64,000 bases of DNA. Source: Marinobacterium rhizophilum DSM 18822 (GTDB taxonomy: Bacteria; Pseudomonadota; Gammaproteobacteria; Pseudomonadales; Balneatricaceae). Location of the stretch: contig NZ_KB899095.1 in the NCBI RefSeq assembly GCF_000378045.1, forward strand, positions 200,526 to 264,525, written 5' to 3'. The notes beneath the pieces were generated by a model. The model did no database searches and was not told the origin of the DNA. It saw nothing but the letters and a program-made list of their open reading frames with translations. Position numbers and translations under genes: made by a program. Of this stretch, positions 38,256-46,932 are shown piece after piece (the stretch's first letter is position 1; every line of letters starts with the position of its first letter).

Positions 38256-38551
38256 AACCAGACACAGACACAGTGACCAGCCTTCTGGCAAAAACGTACG
38301 TAATACGGGGGTTTCAGGGCAGTTTTCTAAACAGGGTGCAAGTGCAGAAAGGGCAGCAATGAGCTTGGCGCGCGTCGAAAAATCGCAAAATAGCGGCTGC
38401 CGTCCCACCTAAACGGCGGGGCGGGTACGTAAAAAACACGGCGCAAAGAGAATTCGAGACAATAAATATGAATTCAGCGCGTTGCGCAGACGACGGCAAC
38501 GCTGGCGGGCGAGAAGACGAAAGAGGGATCAAACTGCACAGTGGGGCGTTG

Positions 38552-38577
38552 CCGGCCGCACCGAAATGCGACCGGCA
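38552..38577 (-). terminator. Hairpin after tauR
   Basis: GCCGG-C-CGCA and TGCG-A-CCGGC form a near-perfect stem with a 6-nt loop, 7 bp past the tauR stop. No T-run follows, so it may be a Rho-assisted or weak end. Confidence 0.5.
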
Positions 38578-38583
38578 GGATGC

Positions 38584-40050
38584 TCAGGTCATGTCCGAAA
38601 TGAGTTCGGCCAGCGCCTTGATGCCGGGGCGGATGCGATCTGCGCTGATCGAGGAATAGCCCAGCCGAAAAAAGTTGAGCGGCGGGTTTTCTCTTGCGAA
38701 GTGCAGGTCTCCGGGTTCTATCAGGATGCCTCGATCGGCCGCTTCCTTGCGCAGCAGGCGCGTGTCCAGCCCCTCGGGCCCTTCAACCCAGTAACAGGAA
38801 CCGCCAAAACTCGGTTTCTGGGACGAGGCCGGCAGGTACTCACTCAGGGCTGCGCCCATCTCCTGCCAGCGTTCCTCATAGGCGCGCATGATCGTCATGA
38901 TGAGTGCGTCGTGGTAACCCCGCTCAAGAAAGAGCGCCACCGAGCGCTGATTGTTGGCCGCGGGGTGGCGCAACATCAGCCGGCGCAGGGCCCGGGCCTC
39001 GCGAATAAACTCGACGGGCCCCACCAGATAACCCAGTCGCAGGCCCGGCGCCAGCGTCTTGGACAGACTGCCGACGTAAAGCACTCGCCCGCTGCTATCC
39101 AGGCTCTTGAGCGCCGGAATGGGGTTGGACTTGAAATTGGTTTCGCTCTCGTAGTCATCCTCGATGATAACGAAATCATGCTCGTTGGCACGTTTTAGCA
39201 GCTCGTAGCGCCGTTCTATCGGCATGGTCGCCGTGGTTGGGCACTGGTGACTGGGGGTCACATAGAGGCAATCCAGGTCATTCAGGCCGTCATCCACGAT
39301 CAGACCGTCGCTATCCACCGGCAACGGCTGCACCCGGGACGGGTTCAGCATCGAGATATTGCGGATATCCACGTAGCCCGGATCCTCCACCCCCATCAGG
39401 CTGTCCTTGTCGAGCAGCAGGCGCGCCAGCATATAGAGCGCCTGCTGCGCCCCCACGGTCACCAGAATTTCGTCGGCCGATGCCCAGACGCCACGCCTTG
39501 GCAGCAGGCGGGTACGTATCTGCTCCACCAGCAGCGGGTCATCATTGTCGAACCGGTCCGAGGCCCAGTCCCGGATCGCCGGCACACTTACCGCATCGCG
39601 GCAGCATTCACGCCAGTTGTTGGTAGGAAACAGCGTCGGGTCGAACTGACCATAGATAAACGGATAGGGGTACTTCTGCCAGTCCCGCGGCTTGCTCATA
39701 TTCTGCTGGGTCGATGGATACAGCTTGAGACGGCTCGACCAGTCAGGCGGCGAACCTTCGACGGCGGCAACAGGACTCTGCCTGATCTCCACCTTGCCGT
39801 TCATGATGTCGGGGTTCACATAGTATCCGCTGCGCTCGCGGGCAATCAGGTAACCATCGTCCAGCAGGTGTTCGTAGGCCAGCACAACAGTATTGCGCGC
39901 AATATTAAGCTGCTTGGCCAGCTTTCGGCTGGAGGGCAGCGGGTTATCCAGCGGGATATTGCCGTTCAGAATCCCTGCTGCAATCTGCTCACGCAGCTGC
40001 TGCTGCAGGCTGGCGGGCTTTTCGGGAGAAAGATGAAAGAGTTGAAACAT
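38584..40050 (-). CDS. tauR: MocR/GabR-type regulator of taurine metabolism
   Basis: 488 residues. An N-terminal GntR winged helix (PLPSSRKLAKQLNIARNTVVLAYEHL) is joined to a class I aminotransferase-like domain with the PLP lysine K331 in VGSLSKTLAPGLRLGY. MocR proteins bind PLP and sense amines; TauR members activate taurine genes. Location between tpa and ald and three shared operator-like elements nearby support the assignment. The ribosome site is weak. A TCAGT-ATATC-ACTGA inverted repeat lies at 40154-40168 upstream and might be autoregulatory. Confidence 0.9.
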   Translation of the reverse strand: MFQLFHLSPEKPASLQQQLREQIAAGILNGNIPLDNPLPSSRKLAKQLNIARNTVVLAYEHLLDDGYLIARERSGYYVNPDIMNGKVEIRQSPVAAVEGSPPDWSSRLKLYPSTQQNMSKPRDWQKYPYPFIYGQFDPTLFPTNNWRECCRDAVSVPAIRDWASDRFDNDDPLLVEQIRTRLLPRRGVWASADEILVTVGAQQALYMLARLLLDKDSLMGVEDPGYVDIRNISMLNPSRVQPLPVDSDGLIVDDGLNDLDCLYVTPSHQCPTTATMPIERRYELLKRANEHDFVIIEDDYESETNFKSNPIPALKSLDSSGRVLYVGSLSKTLAPGLRLGYLVGPVEFIREARALRRLMLRHPAANNQRSVALFLERGYHDALIMTIMRAYEERWQEMGAALSEYLPASSQKPSFGGSCYWVEGPEGLDTRLLRKEAADRGILIEPGDLHFARENPPLNFFRLGYSSISADRIRPGIKALAELISDMT

Positions 40051-40225
40051 CCGCGAACCATAACTGTGTCCGACGCCCGTACAATAGTGCTATCGCATGG
40101 ACGCCGAGAATAATGAAAGCAACCTGGAAACTTCCGGGCCTGACCCGGCAAATTCAGTATATCACTGATATTAAATGACGTTCAGAGGCTCTGTGACGTT
40201 ATCAGCGTGCTTCAAAACGCAGAAA

Positions 40226-40257
40226 CCCCGTGGTCATGCAGTGCATATCCACAGGGC
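40226..40257 (-). terminator. Rho-independent terminator after tpa
   Basis: Read leftward, CCCTGTGG and CCACGGGG form a stem (with an inner TGCA palindrome) followed by TTTCT, about 45 bp past the tpa stop. Confidence 0.7.
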
Positions 40258-40299
40258 TCAAGAAGCCGGCCAGCAGCCAGCCTGGCCGACAGCATCCAA

Positions 40300-41688
40300 T
40301 CAGGCGTTAGGCGCCAGACGGGCAAAAGCGTTGTCCAGGGCATCTACCAGTTGATCCAGCTCCGCTTGGGTGGCGATCAGCGCCGGGCTGAAACACAGCG
40401 TGTTGTTGAACTGCTCGAAACTCCGGTTGGTGCGACCAATGATCACGCCCTGCTTCATGCAATCCGCCGCTATGGCGATAGCCAGACTTTCGTCCACCGG
40501 TTCCTTGCTCTGGCGGTCCTTGACCAGCTCCAGACCCGCGAATAGTCCCTTGCCGCGCACATCACCGATCACCTCATACTTGTCGTACAGCTGGTGCAGT
40601 CGCCCCATCAGGTACTCACCCATCTGGGTGACATTCTCAAGCAGGTTTTCCTCCTCAATGATCTGCATGTTTGCCAGCGCGGCGGCAGGACCTGCAGTGC
40701 AGCCGCCAAAGGTGCTGATATCGCGGAAGTAACCCATTCGGTCGGATGCATCGTCCTTGAAGGCCTCGAACACTTCTTCCGTCGTCACGGTGCACGAAAT
40801 GGCCGCATAGCCGGATGCAACGCCCTTGGCCATGGTCACCATGTCCGGTTTGATACCATAGTGCTGGTAGCCGAACCACTTGCCGGTACGCCCCAGACCG
40901 CAGACGACTTCATCGATGTGCAGCAGGATGTCGTATTTCTTGCAGATCTCCTGGATCTTTTCCCAGTACCCGTGGGGCGGCGTAATCACGCCACCGCCGG
41001 CGGTAATCGGCTCCAGACAGACAGCGCCGATGGTATCGGGCCCTTCGGCCAGAATGACTTTTTCCATTTCCAGCGCAGCGCGCACACCGTAGTCGTCAAC
41101 ATCGCCGAACTGCGAGCGATATTCGCAGCAATGCGGAAACTCAACGAAACCCGGTGTAAAGGGGCCATACTGGTGCTTGCGCTCGAACTGGCCGGTCGCG
41201 CTCAGGGCCGTGATAGTGGTGCCATGGTAGTCACGCTCACGGAACAGGATCTTGTGCTTCTTGCCACCGTATTTCTTGTGGGCAATCTGGCGCACGATCT
41301 TGAATGCTTTTTCGTTGGCCTCAGAGCCCGAATTCGAATAGTACACGCGGCTCATGCCGGGCATTTTCTCAATCAGTTTTTCAGCAAACTGTGCTGCCGG
41401 AATGTTGCCTGCAGACTGGGCGAAATAGTTCATTTTCACCAGCTGATCGCGCACCGCATCAGCAATGGACTCACGACCATAGCCCACGTTTACCGTCCAG
41501 ACACCCCCGGATACGGTATCCAGGTATTCGTTGCCTTTGGCATCCCACACACGCATGCCCTTGCCTTCCACGATCACCATCGGATCATTCTGCTCGAACT
41601 GCTTGTGCTGGGTAATGTGATGCCATACATGTTTGCGATCGCTGGCGACCACGGCGGCTGCGTCAAATTCGTTTACATCGTGCTTCAT
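40300..41688 (-). CDS. tpa: Taurine:pyruvate aminotransferase
   Basis: 462 residues, a class III aminotransferase with SNSGSEANEKAFKI, the Asp of LLHIDEVVCGLGRTG and the PLP lysine K288 in VTMAKGVASGYA. It moves the amino group of taurine to pyruvate, producing sulfoacetaldehyde and L-alanine. The ATG at 41688 follows GGGGGTGA; the frame extends upstream but without a ribosome site. It is transcribed on its own, below operator C and above tauR. Omega-amino acid:pyruvate transaminase is an alternative, outweighed by xsc and ald nearby. Confidence 0.94.
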   Translation of the reverse strand: MKHDVNEFDAAAVVASDRKHVWHHITQHKQFEQNDPMVIVEGKGMRVWDAKGNEYLDTVSGGVWTVNVGYGRESIADAVRDQLVKMNYFAQSAGNIPAAQFAEKLIEKMPGMSRVYYSNSGSEANEKAFKIVRQIAHKKYGGKKHKILFRERDYHGTTITALSATGQFERKHQYGPFTPGFVEFPHCCEYRSQFGDVDDYGVRAALEMEKVILAEGPDTIGAVCLEPITAGGGVITPPHGYWEKIQEICKKYDILLHIDEVVCGLGRTGKWFGYQHYGIKPDMVTMAKGVASGYAAISCTVTTEEVFEAFKDDASDRMGYFRDISTFGGCTAGPAAALANMQIIEEENLLENVTQMGEYLMGRLHQLYDKYEVIGDVRGKGLFAGLELVKDRQSKEPVDESLAIAIAADCMKQGVIIGRTNRSFEQFNNTLCFSPALIATQAELDQLVDALDNAFARLAPNA

Positions 41689-41840
41689 GATGTTCACCCC
41701 CTGTCTGTGTGGAGTTGTTCTTGTGCAAACGGGCAGGAGGCTGGTTCCAGTTGACGTGTGCAGGCTATGTCGGCACACGTCAACAAGGGCAAGCTCCGGA
41801 CACCAATTTCCTGTTGATGTCTAACAAGCTAAATTTATCC

Positions 41841-41888
41841 ACCAGGCTGGGCTAGAACCAGTTGTTTGCCACCTATGATGCCAGCCCG
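41841..41888 (-). promoter_or_regulatory. Proposed TauR operator C (tpa)
   Basis: Read toward tpa the site is CTGGC, 16 bp, AACTGGTTCTAGCC and then CTGGT. The blocks match operator B at identical spacing: GGGCTGGC, GGTG and AACTGGTTCTA. It lies 165 bp before tpa, in the 366-bp divergent gap with thiS. Confidence 0.65.
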
Positions 41889-42054
41889 TCAGGCTTGGCC
41901 GGGGCCACCCAAAAAGAGGGGCCAGACTCAGACTCGCCAACTCGAACCAGCCAACTGGACCGATGCCGGGCAACGGGCTGGCTCTAGTGAGCGCATCGAA
42001 TCCGGCACACTATGGTGCAGCGATCCTGTTCAATCTGCGCGATGGACCCTCACC

Positions 42055-42258
42055 ATGATTCAGTTTTACCTCAATGGCCAAGCCACCCAAGCACCCTGCG
42101 GTCAAAGTCTCGCCGACCTGATCGAACAACTGGGGCTTGCCGGGCGGCGTCTGGCCATTGAGTTGAACGCAGAGATCGTGCCGCGCGCAGCGCATACAAC
42201 GGTAATGCTGAACGACAATGATCGTGTGGAAATTGTCCACGCCATTGGCGGGGGCTAA
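42055..42258 (+). CDS. thiS: ThiS sulfur-carrier protein
   Basis: 67 residues with a ubiquitin-like fold pattern (MIQFYLNGQ, DRVEIVHAIGGG) and the C-terminal Gly-Gly that is adenylated and thiocarboxylated to carry sulfur for thiazole synthesis. The length is typical. The ribosome site before the ATG is poor. It is followed after 39 bp by a ThiG-like gene. Confidence 0.9.
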   Translation: MIQFYLNGQATQAPCGQSLADLIEQLGLAGRRLAIELNAEIVPRAAHTTVMLNDNDRVEIVHAIGGG

Positions 42259-42297
42259 AACGGCACCCGAATAGTTTCGGTACAGGAGTCTGCCCAG

Positions 42298-43035
42298 ATG
42301 CATGACACGGAAAACGAATCTGACCGTTTTACAATAGACGGGCAGCTGTTCGACTCACGCCTGCTGCTGGACATCGGCCACTATCGCGACCCACAGCGCG
42401 CGCTGGTTGCGGCCAGGGCCAGTGGCGCTGAAATCATCTGCGTCTCAGTGCGGCGCAATAACCTTGGCCAGCGCAGCGATGAGGCCAACCTGCTAGACAC
42501 CCTTTCACCCGACGAATTCATGATCCTGCCCAGCAGTTCAGGCTGCTATAACGCCGCTGATGCCATTGAATGCTGCCAGCGCGCACGCGAATTGCTGAAT
42601 GGCCAGAATCTGGTCAAGCTCGAGGTCCTTGGGGATGAGCAGACGCTCTACCCCGATATTGCGGCGACCCTGACCGCGGCACAGACACTGATCAACGACG
42701 GTTTCCGGCTGATGGTGTATTGCAATGACGATCCGGTCATCGCCAGGCGCCTGGAAAACATGGGTGCTGCGGCCCTGATGCCCATGGGCGCCCCGCCGGG
42801 CTCATGCCTGACACAATTCAATCCCGGCAACCTGCGCCGCCTTATCGATCAGGCGAGCATACCGGTCCTGCTGGGTGGAATCACCAGCACCTCGGACGCG
42901 GCCCTGGCCATGGAGCTGGGATGCGATGCGGTGGTGATCGACAGAGCCATTGCCCACGCCCAGGAACCGGTATTGATGGCCCAGGCCATGCGCTTTGCCG
43001 TACAGGCCGGGCGCCTGGATTACCTGGCAGACTAG
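42298..43035 (+). CDS. ThiG-like thiazole synthase (divergent)
   Basis: 245 residues with the ThiG layout: FDSRLLLDIGHY, AEIICVSVRR, the Schiff-base lysine in VKLEVLGD, and CNDDPVIARRLENMGAAALM followed by PMGAPPGS. Two phosphate-binding loops differ from the usual sequences: GSGLGIRNP is GSCLTQFNP here, and DAGIGTPSDA is GGITSTSDA. ThiG condenses deoxyxylulose phosphate, dehydroglycine and the ThiS thiocarboxylate. AGGAG precedes the ATG. It is either an unusually divergent thiazole synthase or a paralogue with altered substrate. Confidence 0.82.
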   Translation: MHDTENESDRFTIDGQLFDSRLLLDIGHYRDPQRALVAARASGAEIICVSVRRNNLGQRSDEANLLDTLSPDEFMILPSSSGCYNAADAIECCQRARELLNGQNLVKLEVLGDEQTLYPDIAATLTAAQTLINDGFRLMVYCNDDPVIARRLENMGAAALMPMGAPPGSCLTQFNPGNLRRLIDQASIPVLLGGITSTSDAALAMELGCDAVVIDRAIAHAQEPVLMAQAMRFAVQAGRLDYLAD

Positions 43036-43233
43036 CGCCCGCTGCCATGACTGTCTGAGCGCAGACAGGTCACTCATGGGGTGCGAAAAGCGTGGCTGTG
43101 CCCGCTAAAACACTTCAATGCAGAGCTCCAGCACTGCGCCAGTGCATATAGCCCCCGTCTGCCGGCAACAACCTGGGCCGGACCGATGCATCCTTTACGT
43201 CGGTGCCCGGATAACCTTGCGACGCTCTTTGCA

Positions 43234-43246
43234 CTACACTGCCTGA
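43234..43246 (+). promoter_or_regulatory. Leader block shared with the gene at 10022
   Basis: CTACACTGCCTGA, 39 bp before the start codon, identical to the block upstream of the paralogue. Possible -10 element. Confidence 0.5.
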
Positions 43247-43272
43247 AACCAGTGAAGCCCCGGGGTAACCTG

Positions 43273-43533
43273 ATGCCACCATTGATAAACGGACTGTCCA
43301 GCGGTACGGCATTGCTGCACCAGGCTCAGTCCCAAATCCACCGCAACGCCAGTCAGCTGGCGCAGGTGGCGGGCGCGACAAGTACCGATGCCAGCCCGAG
43401 CACGCCTGCAGTTGTCACTGTCATCGAATCCCTCGCGTCGCTGCAGCAGGCCGAAACCTATGCGCTGTCCGGCCTCAAGGTGATCCAGGCGGCGGACAAT
43501 GTAATCGGCAGTCTGCTCGATATACGCATCTGA
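43273..43533 (+). CDS. Small flagellar-axial-like protein (copy B)
   Basis: 86 residues starting MPPLINGLSSGTALLHQAQ and ending in QQAETYALSGLKVIQAADN then VIGSLLDIRI, paralogous to the protein at 10022. The middle (ATSTDASPSTPAVVTV) is a variable Ser/Thr/Pro linker. The helix at the C-terminus resembles that of flagellar rod/hook proteins. GGGG lies upstream of the ATG. It sits 140 bp before the cyclase-fusion gene; a functional link is unproven. Confidence 0.78.
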   Translation: MPPLINGLSSGTALLHQAQSQIHRNASQLAQVAGATSTDASPSTPAVVTVIESLASLQQAETYALSGLKVIQAADNVIGSLLDIRI

Positions 43534-43676
43534 GCCCCTGTGCCAGGCCCTGCGCCGCACTATTCACAATACACACTGCCTCAAGCATCTAAACTGAACC
43601 TATAAAGACGCTCGGGTATCCCGAACGGAGTCGGCCTGCTGCAGTGCCGCCATGACCGTCAATACGAGACAGTCCC

Positions 43677-45593
43677 ATGAGCCAGCCCCAGGGTCAGCGA
43701 AAACTTGCCGCCATCCTCAGTGCCGATGTCGTCGGCTATTCCCGCCTGATGGGCGAGGATGAACAGGCGACGATCCAGACGCTCAAGGAATACCAGCAGG
43801 CCATTGGCCGTGTGATCGAACGCCACCAGGGCCGCATCGTCGACGCCCCCGGCGACAATATCCTGGCCGAATTTCCCAGTGCCGTGGAAGCCGTCAATGG
43901 TGCGGTCGAGATTCAGAAAGTACTGGAAGGACGCAACTTCGAGCTGCCGCCGGAACGGCGCATGGAGTTTCGCATCGGTGTGAACCTGGGCGATGTGATT
44001 GAAGATGACAGCGGCATTATCTTCGGTGATGGCGTCAACATTGCCGCGCGCATGGAGGCACTGGCCGAGCCTGGCGGCATCTGCATTTCCAGCTCGGTAT
44101 ATGATGCGGTAGAAGGCAAAGTACACTTCGGTTATGACTTCCTGGGCGAGCAGCACGTCAAAAACATCGCCAAGCCCATCAACGTATACCGGGTACGCGC
44201 CAGTGATCAGCAGCCGCCCCGAGTGACCCGCGCACCGGCCTGGCTGCTGGCAACATTCGGCGCACTGGCGGGAGTGAGTATCGGTGCACTGGTCGTCTGG
44301 CTCGCGTTCAGCCCTGCGCCGGCCGAACCGCCCGCACCGACGCCCGCCCCTGCAGCAGCAACAGCGCCGGCAGAGCCGGGCGAAGCGTCACCCTACCTGC
44401 TGATAGGACAGCTGGTTGACCAGAGCGGGATCGCGTCGGGCACCGGGCGCATCTACGGCCAGGCGATGATTGATGCAAGCAACTGGATCAACGCCAATGG
44501 CGGTATTAACGGCCGCCTGATCGATCTGGATACCGTCGATACCTCCTATCTGGTACCCCGTGCGCTGGAAGGTTACCGAAAGTGGAAAACGCAGAATGTG
44601 CTGGCCATTCACGGCTGGAGCACCCCGTCCACCGAAGCCCTGGTCAGCGCGGTTGCCGAGGACGAAATACCCTATTTCTCAGCGTCCTACGCCGCCTCGC
44701 TAACGGACCCGACGGGGCGTGGAAGCGGTGGACGGGCCGCGCCCTACAATTTTTTCTACGGCCCGTCCTACTCCGATGCCTGCCGGGGTCTGGCCCAGTG
44801 GGCGAGTGAAGACTGGAAAGCGCGCGGTAATACGACCGCGCCCCGCTTTGTCCACATGGGTGAAAACCACCCCTATCCCAATGCACCCAAAAAAGCCTGT
44901 CAGGCCTATGCCGAGGAGCTCGGTTTCGAGGTTCTGCCGGTGATTGCTGTATCCATGACTCCGGCCGATTTCAGCGCGCAGTGCGAACAGCTCAAAACCT
45001 CGGGGGCCGACTATGCCTACCTGGCGAACACCACCGCATCGGTTTCCGTCCTGCTGACCACCTGCCAGGCACTGCAGGTGAAGACTCAGTTCATGGTGAA
45101 TATCTGGGGCTTCGATGAAAATGTGATGAAGGCCGCCGGTACCGGCGCCGACGGCGTGGTCTGGGTCATGGGCGCCGCCAAGTGGGGTGACGACGTGCCC
45201 GGCATGTATACCGTGCAGGAGGTGTCGAAGATGTCGGACCCCAGCGGGACGACTTACCGGCCAGTGCACTACATTCGGGGCGTGTGCACCCTGTTCTACA
45301 TCCGCGAGGCCATCGCCTGGGCCGACAGGCATGGTGGCCTCAGCGGTGCCAATATAAAAAAGGGCATGTACCAGCATCAAAACTGGGTACCGGAGGGGCT
45401 TGAAGGCGTGTGTCCACCGGCGACCTGGACCCCCGAAGATCATCGGGGCGTTACCCGGGTGCTGGTCTATCGCAGCCATATTACGGGGCCAACCGATGCC
45501 GAGGTGCCGGAGCTGATCGACAAGGGAATCATCCAGATGGAAAAAGTCTATTCCGTCGATATCCCGCGCCGGCCGGAATGGCTCGGGCTCTGA
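43677..45593 (+). CDS. Class III nucleotidyl cyclase fused to a periplasmic LivK-like binding domain
   Basis: 638 residues. The N-terminal cytoplasmic cyclase (about 8-175) has both metal-binding aspartates (D17 in LSADVVGYS, D60 in DAPGDN) and the N121/R125 transition-state pair (GDGVNIAARM). One membrane helix lies at about 187-211, then a Pro/Ala linker (212-238), then a roughly 400-residue type I periplasmic-binding domain like branched-chain amino acid binding proteins (LLIGQLVDQSG, ASNWINANGGINGR). The outside ligand domain is thus C-terminal. It likely makes cAMP or cGMP under ligand control. A PEBP gene follows after 18 bp. Confidence 0.9.
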   Translation: MSQPQGQRKLAAILSADVVGYSRLMGEDEQATIQTLKEYQQAIGRVIERHQGRIVDAPGDNILAEFPSAVEAVNGAVEIQKVLEGRNFELPPERRMEFRIGVNLGDVIEDDSGIIFGDGVNIAARMEALAEPGGICISSSVYDAVEGKVHFGYDFLGEQHVKNIAKPINVYRVRASDQQPPRVTRAPAWLLATFGALAGVSIGALVVWLAFSPAPAEPPAPTPAPAAATAPAEPGEASPYLLIGQLVDQSGIASGTGRIYGQAMIDASNWINANGGINGRLIDLDTVDTSYLVPRALEGYRKWKTQNVLAIHGWSTPSTEALVSAVAEDEIPYFSASYAASLTDPTGRGSGGRAAPYNFFYGPSYSDACRGLAQWASEDWKARGNTTAPRFVHMGENHPYPNAPKKACQAYAEELGFEVLPVIAVSMTPADFSAQCEQLKTSGADYAYLANTTASVSVLLTTCQALQVKTQFMVNIWGFDENVMKAAGTGADGVVWVMGAAKWGDDVPGMYTVQEVSKMSDPSGTTYRPVHYIRGVCTLFYIREAIAWADRHGGLSGANIKKGMYQHQNWVPEGLEGVCPPATWTPEDHRGVTRVLVYRSHITGPTDAEVPELIDKGIIQMEKVYSVDIPRRPEWLGL

Positions 45594-45611
45594 ACCAACA
45601 GGGGTTTTCTG

Positions 45612-46091
45612 ATGACTATTTCAATCAGCTCATCCGCCTTTTCAGACGGCGCACATATTCCAAAAATACATACCTGCGAGGGGCGTGATAGTGCTCCACC
45701 GCTGCAATGGCAGGGAGTGCCGGCACAGGCACAAAGCCTGGTGCTTATCGTCGATGATCCCGATGCCCCGGATCCCGCTGCGCCAAAAATGACCTGGGTG
45801 CACTGGGTCCTCTACAACCTGCCGCCGGACTGCACAGGCTTGCCCGAAAATGCAGGCCCCGGTGACTTGCCCGCCGGCACCGGCGAAGGCCTGAACGACT
45901 GGCAACGCACCGGTTATGGCGGCCCCTGCCCGCCGATCGGCCGGCACCGCTATTTCCACAAGCTCTATGCGCTGGATTGCCGCCTGGATACGCTTGGCGA
46001 CAAGCCCGACAAGGCACAGGTGGTTGCGGCAATGCAAGGTCATATACTGGCCGAAGCGCAACTGATGGGGACTTACCAGAAGGGCGACTGA
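45612..46091 (+). CDS. YbhB/YbcL-type phosphatidylethanolamine-binding-like protein
   Basis: 159 residues of the PEBP family: FTCEG-like IHTCEGRDSAPPLQW, LVLIVDDPDAPDP, WVHWVLYNLP and GPCPPIGRHRYFHKLYALD, forming the anion-binding pocket. No signal peptide, so cytosolic. AGGGG lies 8 nt before the ATG. Bacterial members have no settled role. Its tail is duplicated at 21373 beside the cyclase remnant, showing the two genes travelled as a unit. Confidence 0.92.
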   Translation: MTISISSSAFSDGAHIPKIHTCEGRDSAPPLQWQGVPAQAQSLVLIVDDPDAPDPAAPKMTWVHWVLYNLPPDCTGLPENAGPGDLPAGTGEGLNDWQRTGYGGPCPPIGRHRYFHKLYALDCRLDTLGDKPDKAQVVAAMQGHILAEAQLMGTYQKGD

Positions 46092-46274
46092 ACGTTTGCA
46101 CAAACCCGTGCTCGAGGACTGGGTTGCGATGCATACAGAATTCGGCACAGCTCATTCGCCCGCAAAGATGGCTCCGGCAAAGGGCCAAAAGCCGGATTTC
46201 CATTCGGCGCCAGGCGAAGCTCGCCCCGCTCGCTTACACTTCAGACACCTTCCACTTGATAAACGGTGAAGCCG

Positions 46275-46838
46275 ATGGGACGACACCACCCCTATCTCAC
46301 ATCGATTGCGCTGGCCCTGTTCCTGCTGGCGTCCTTCAATATCAGCGCAGCGCCCTCCATGGCGCCAGACCACCGCTACACCATAAAAGGGTTCGTGCTG
46401 GATGAGCAGGATAATCCGCAGGTCGGCGTCAAGGTGGTGGCGACCGCCAATAACGGCATGTCCGACCAGCGCACGACGGACCGTCGCGGCTTCTACCAGA
46501 TCAGGCTGCATTTTCACAACGAGGATCTCGGCCGACTGGTGACAGTAAGGGCCGGCGAGCAGGAGACACGCATTCGGGCGACCTTCGATCCGAAAGACGG
46601 CACGACAAATCGCGAGCACAATCTCAATTTCATTGGCGCGACCATCACCGAGACAGACCTCGGTTTTCGCGGCCTTCCGACCTGGGCTTACGTTGCGGCC
46701 GGGCTGTCTGTTTTGCTGCTCGCCGCGGCGCGAGGTGCAAGGCTGCTGAAAAGGCGCAGGCGGCGCCTATCGAACCAGGAGCACAAATCGCACAGTCGGG
46801 TTAAAAGCCGGTCACGTCGAAAATCTCGCGCGAGGTAA
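46275..46838 (+). CDS. Exported carboxypeptidase-regulatory-like domain protein with membrane anchor
   Basis: 187 residues. A signal peptide (LTSIALALFLLASFNISAA) precedes a small beta-sandwich like CarboxypepD_reg domains (YTIKGFVLDEQDNPQVGVKV, RRGFYQI). A C-terminal helix (WAYVAAGLSVLLLAAA) is followed by a strongly basic cytoplasmic tail rich in Arg, Lys and Ser. The ATG at 46275 is preferred over a GTG at 46266, since GGTGA sits at suitable spacing. Function unknown. Confidence 0.75.
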   Translation: MGRHHPYLTSIALALFLLASFNISAAPSMAPDHRYTIKGFVLDEQDNPQVGVKVVATANNGMSDQRTTDRRGFYQIRLHFHNEDLGRLVTVRAGEQETRIRATFDPKDGTTNREHNLNFIGATITETDLGFRGLPTWAYVAAGLSVLLLAAARGARLLKRRRRRLSNQEHKSHSRVKSRSRRKSRAR

Positions 46839-46932
46839 CCTGAAAGCAGGCACCGGAGCCCGGTACGCGGCAGATGCGAAACACCCGCCACTGGGCACTT
46901 AACAGCCGGCTCCTTCCTTCTGCGCAAACGCC

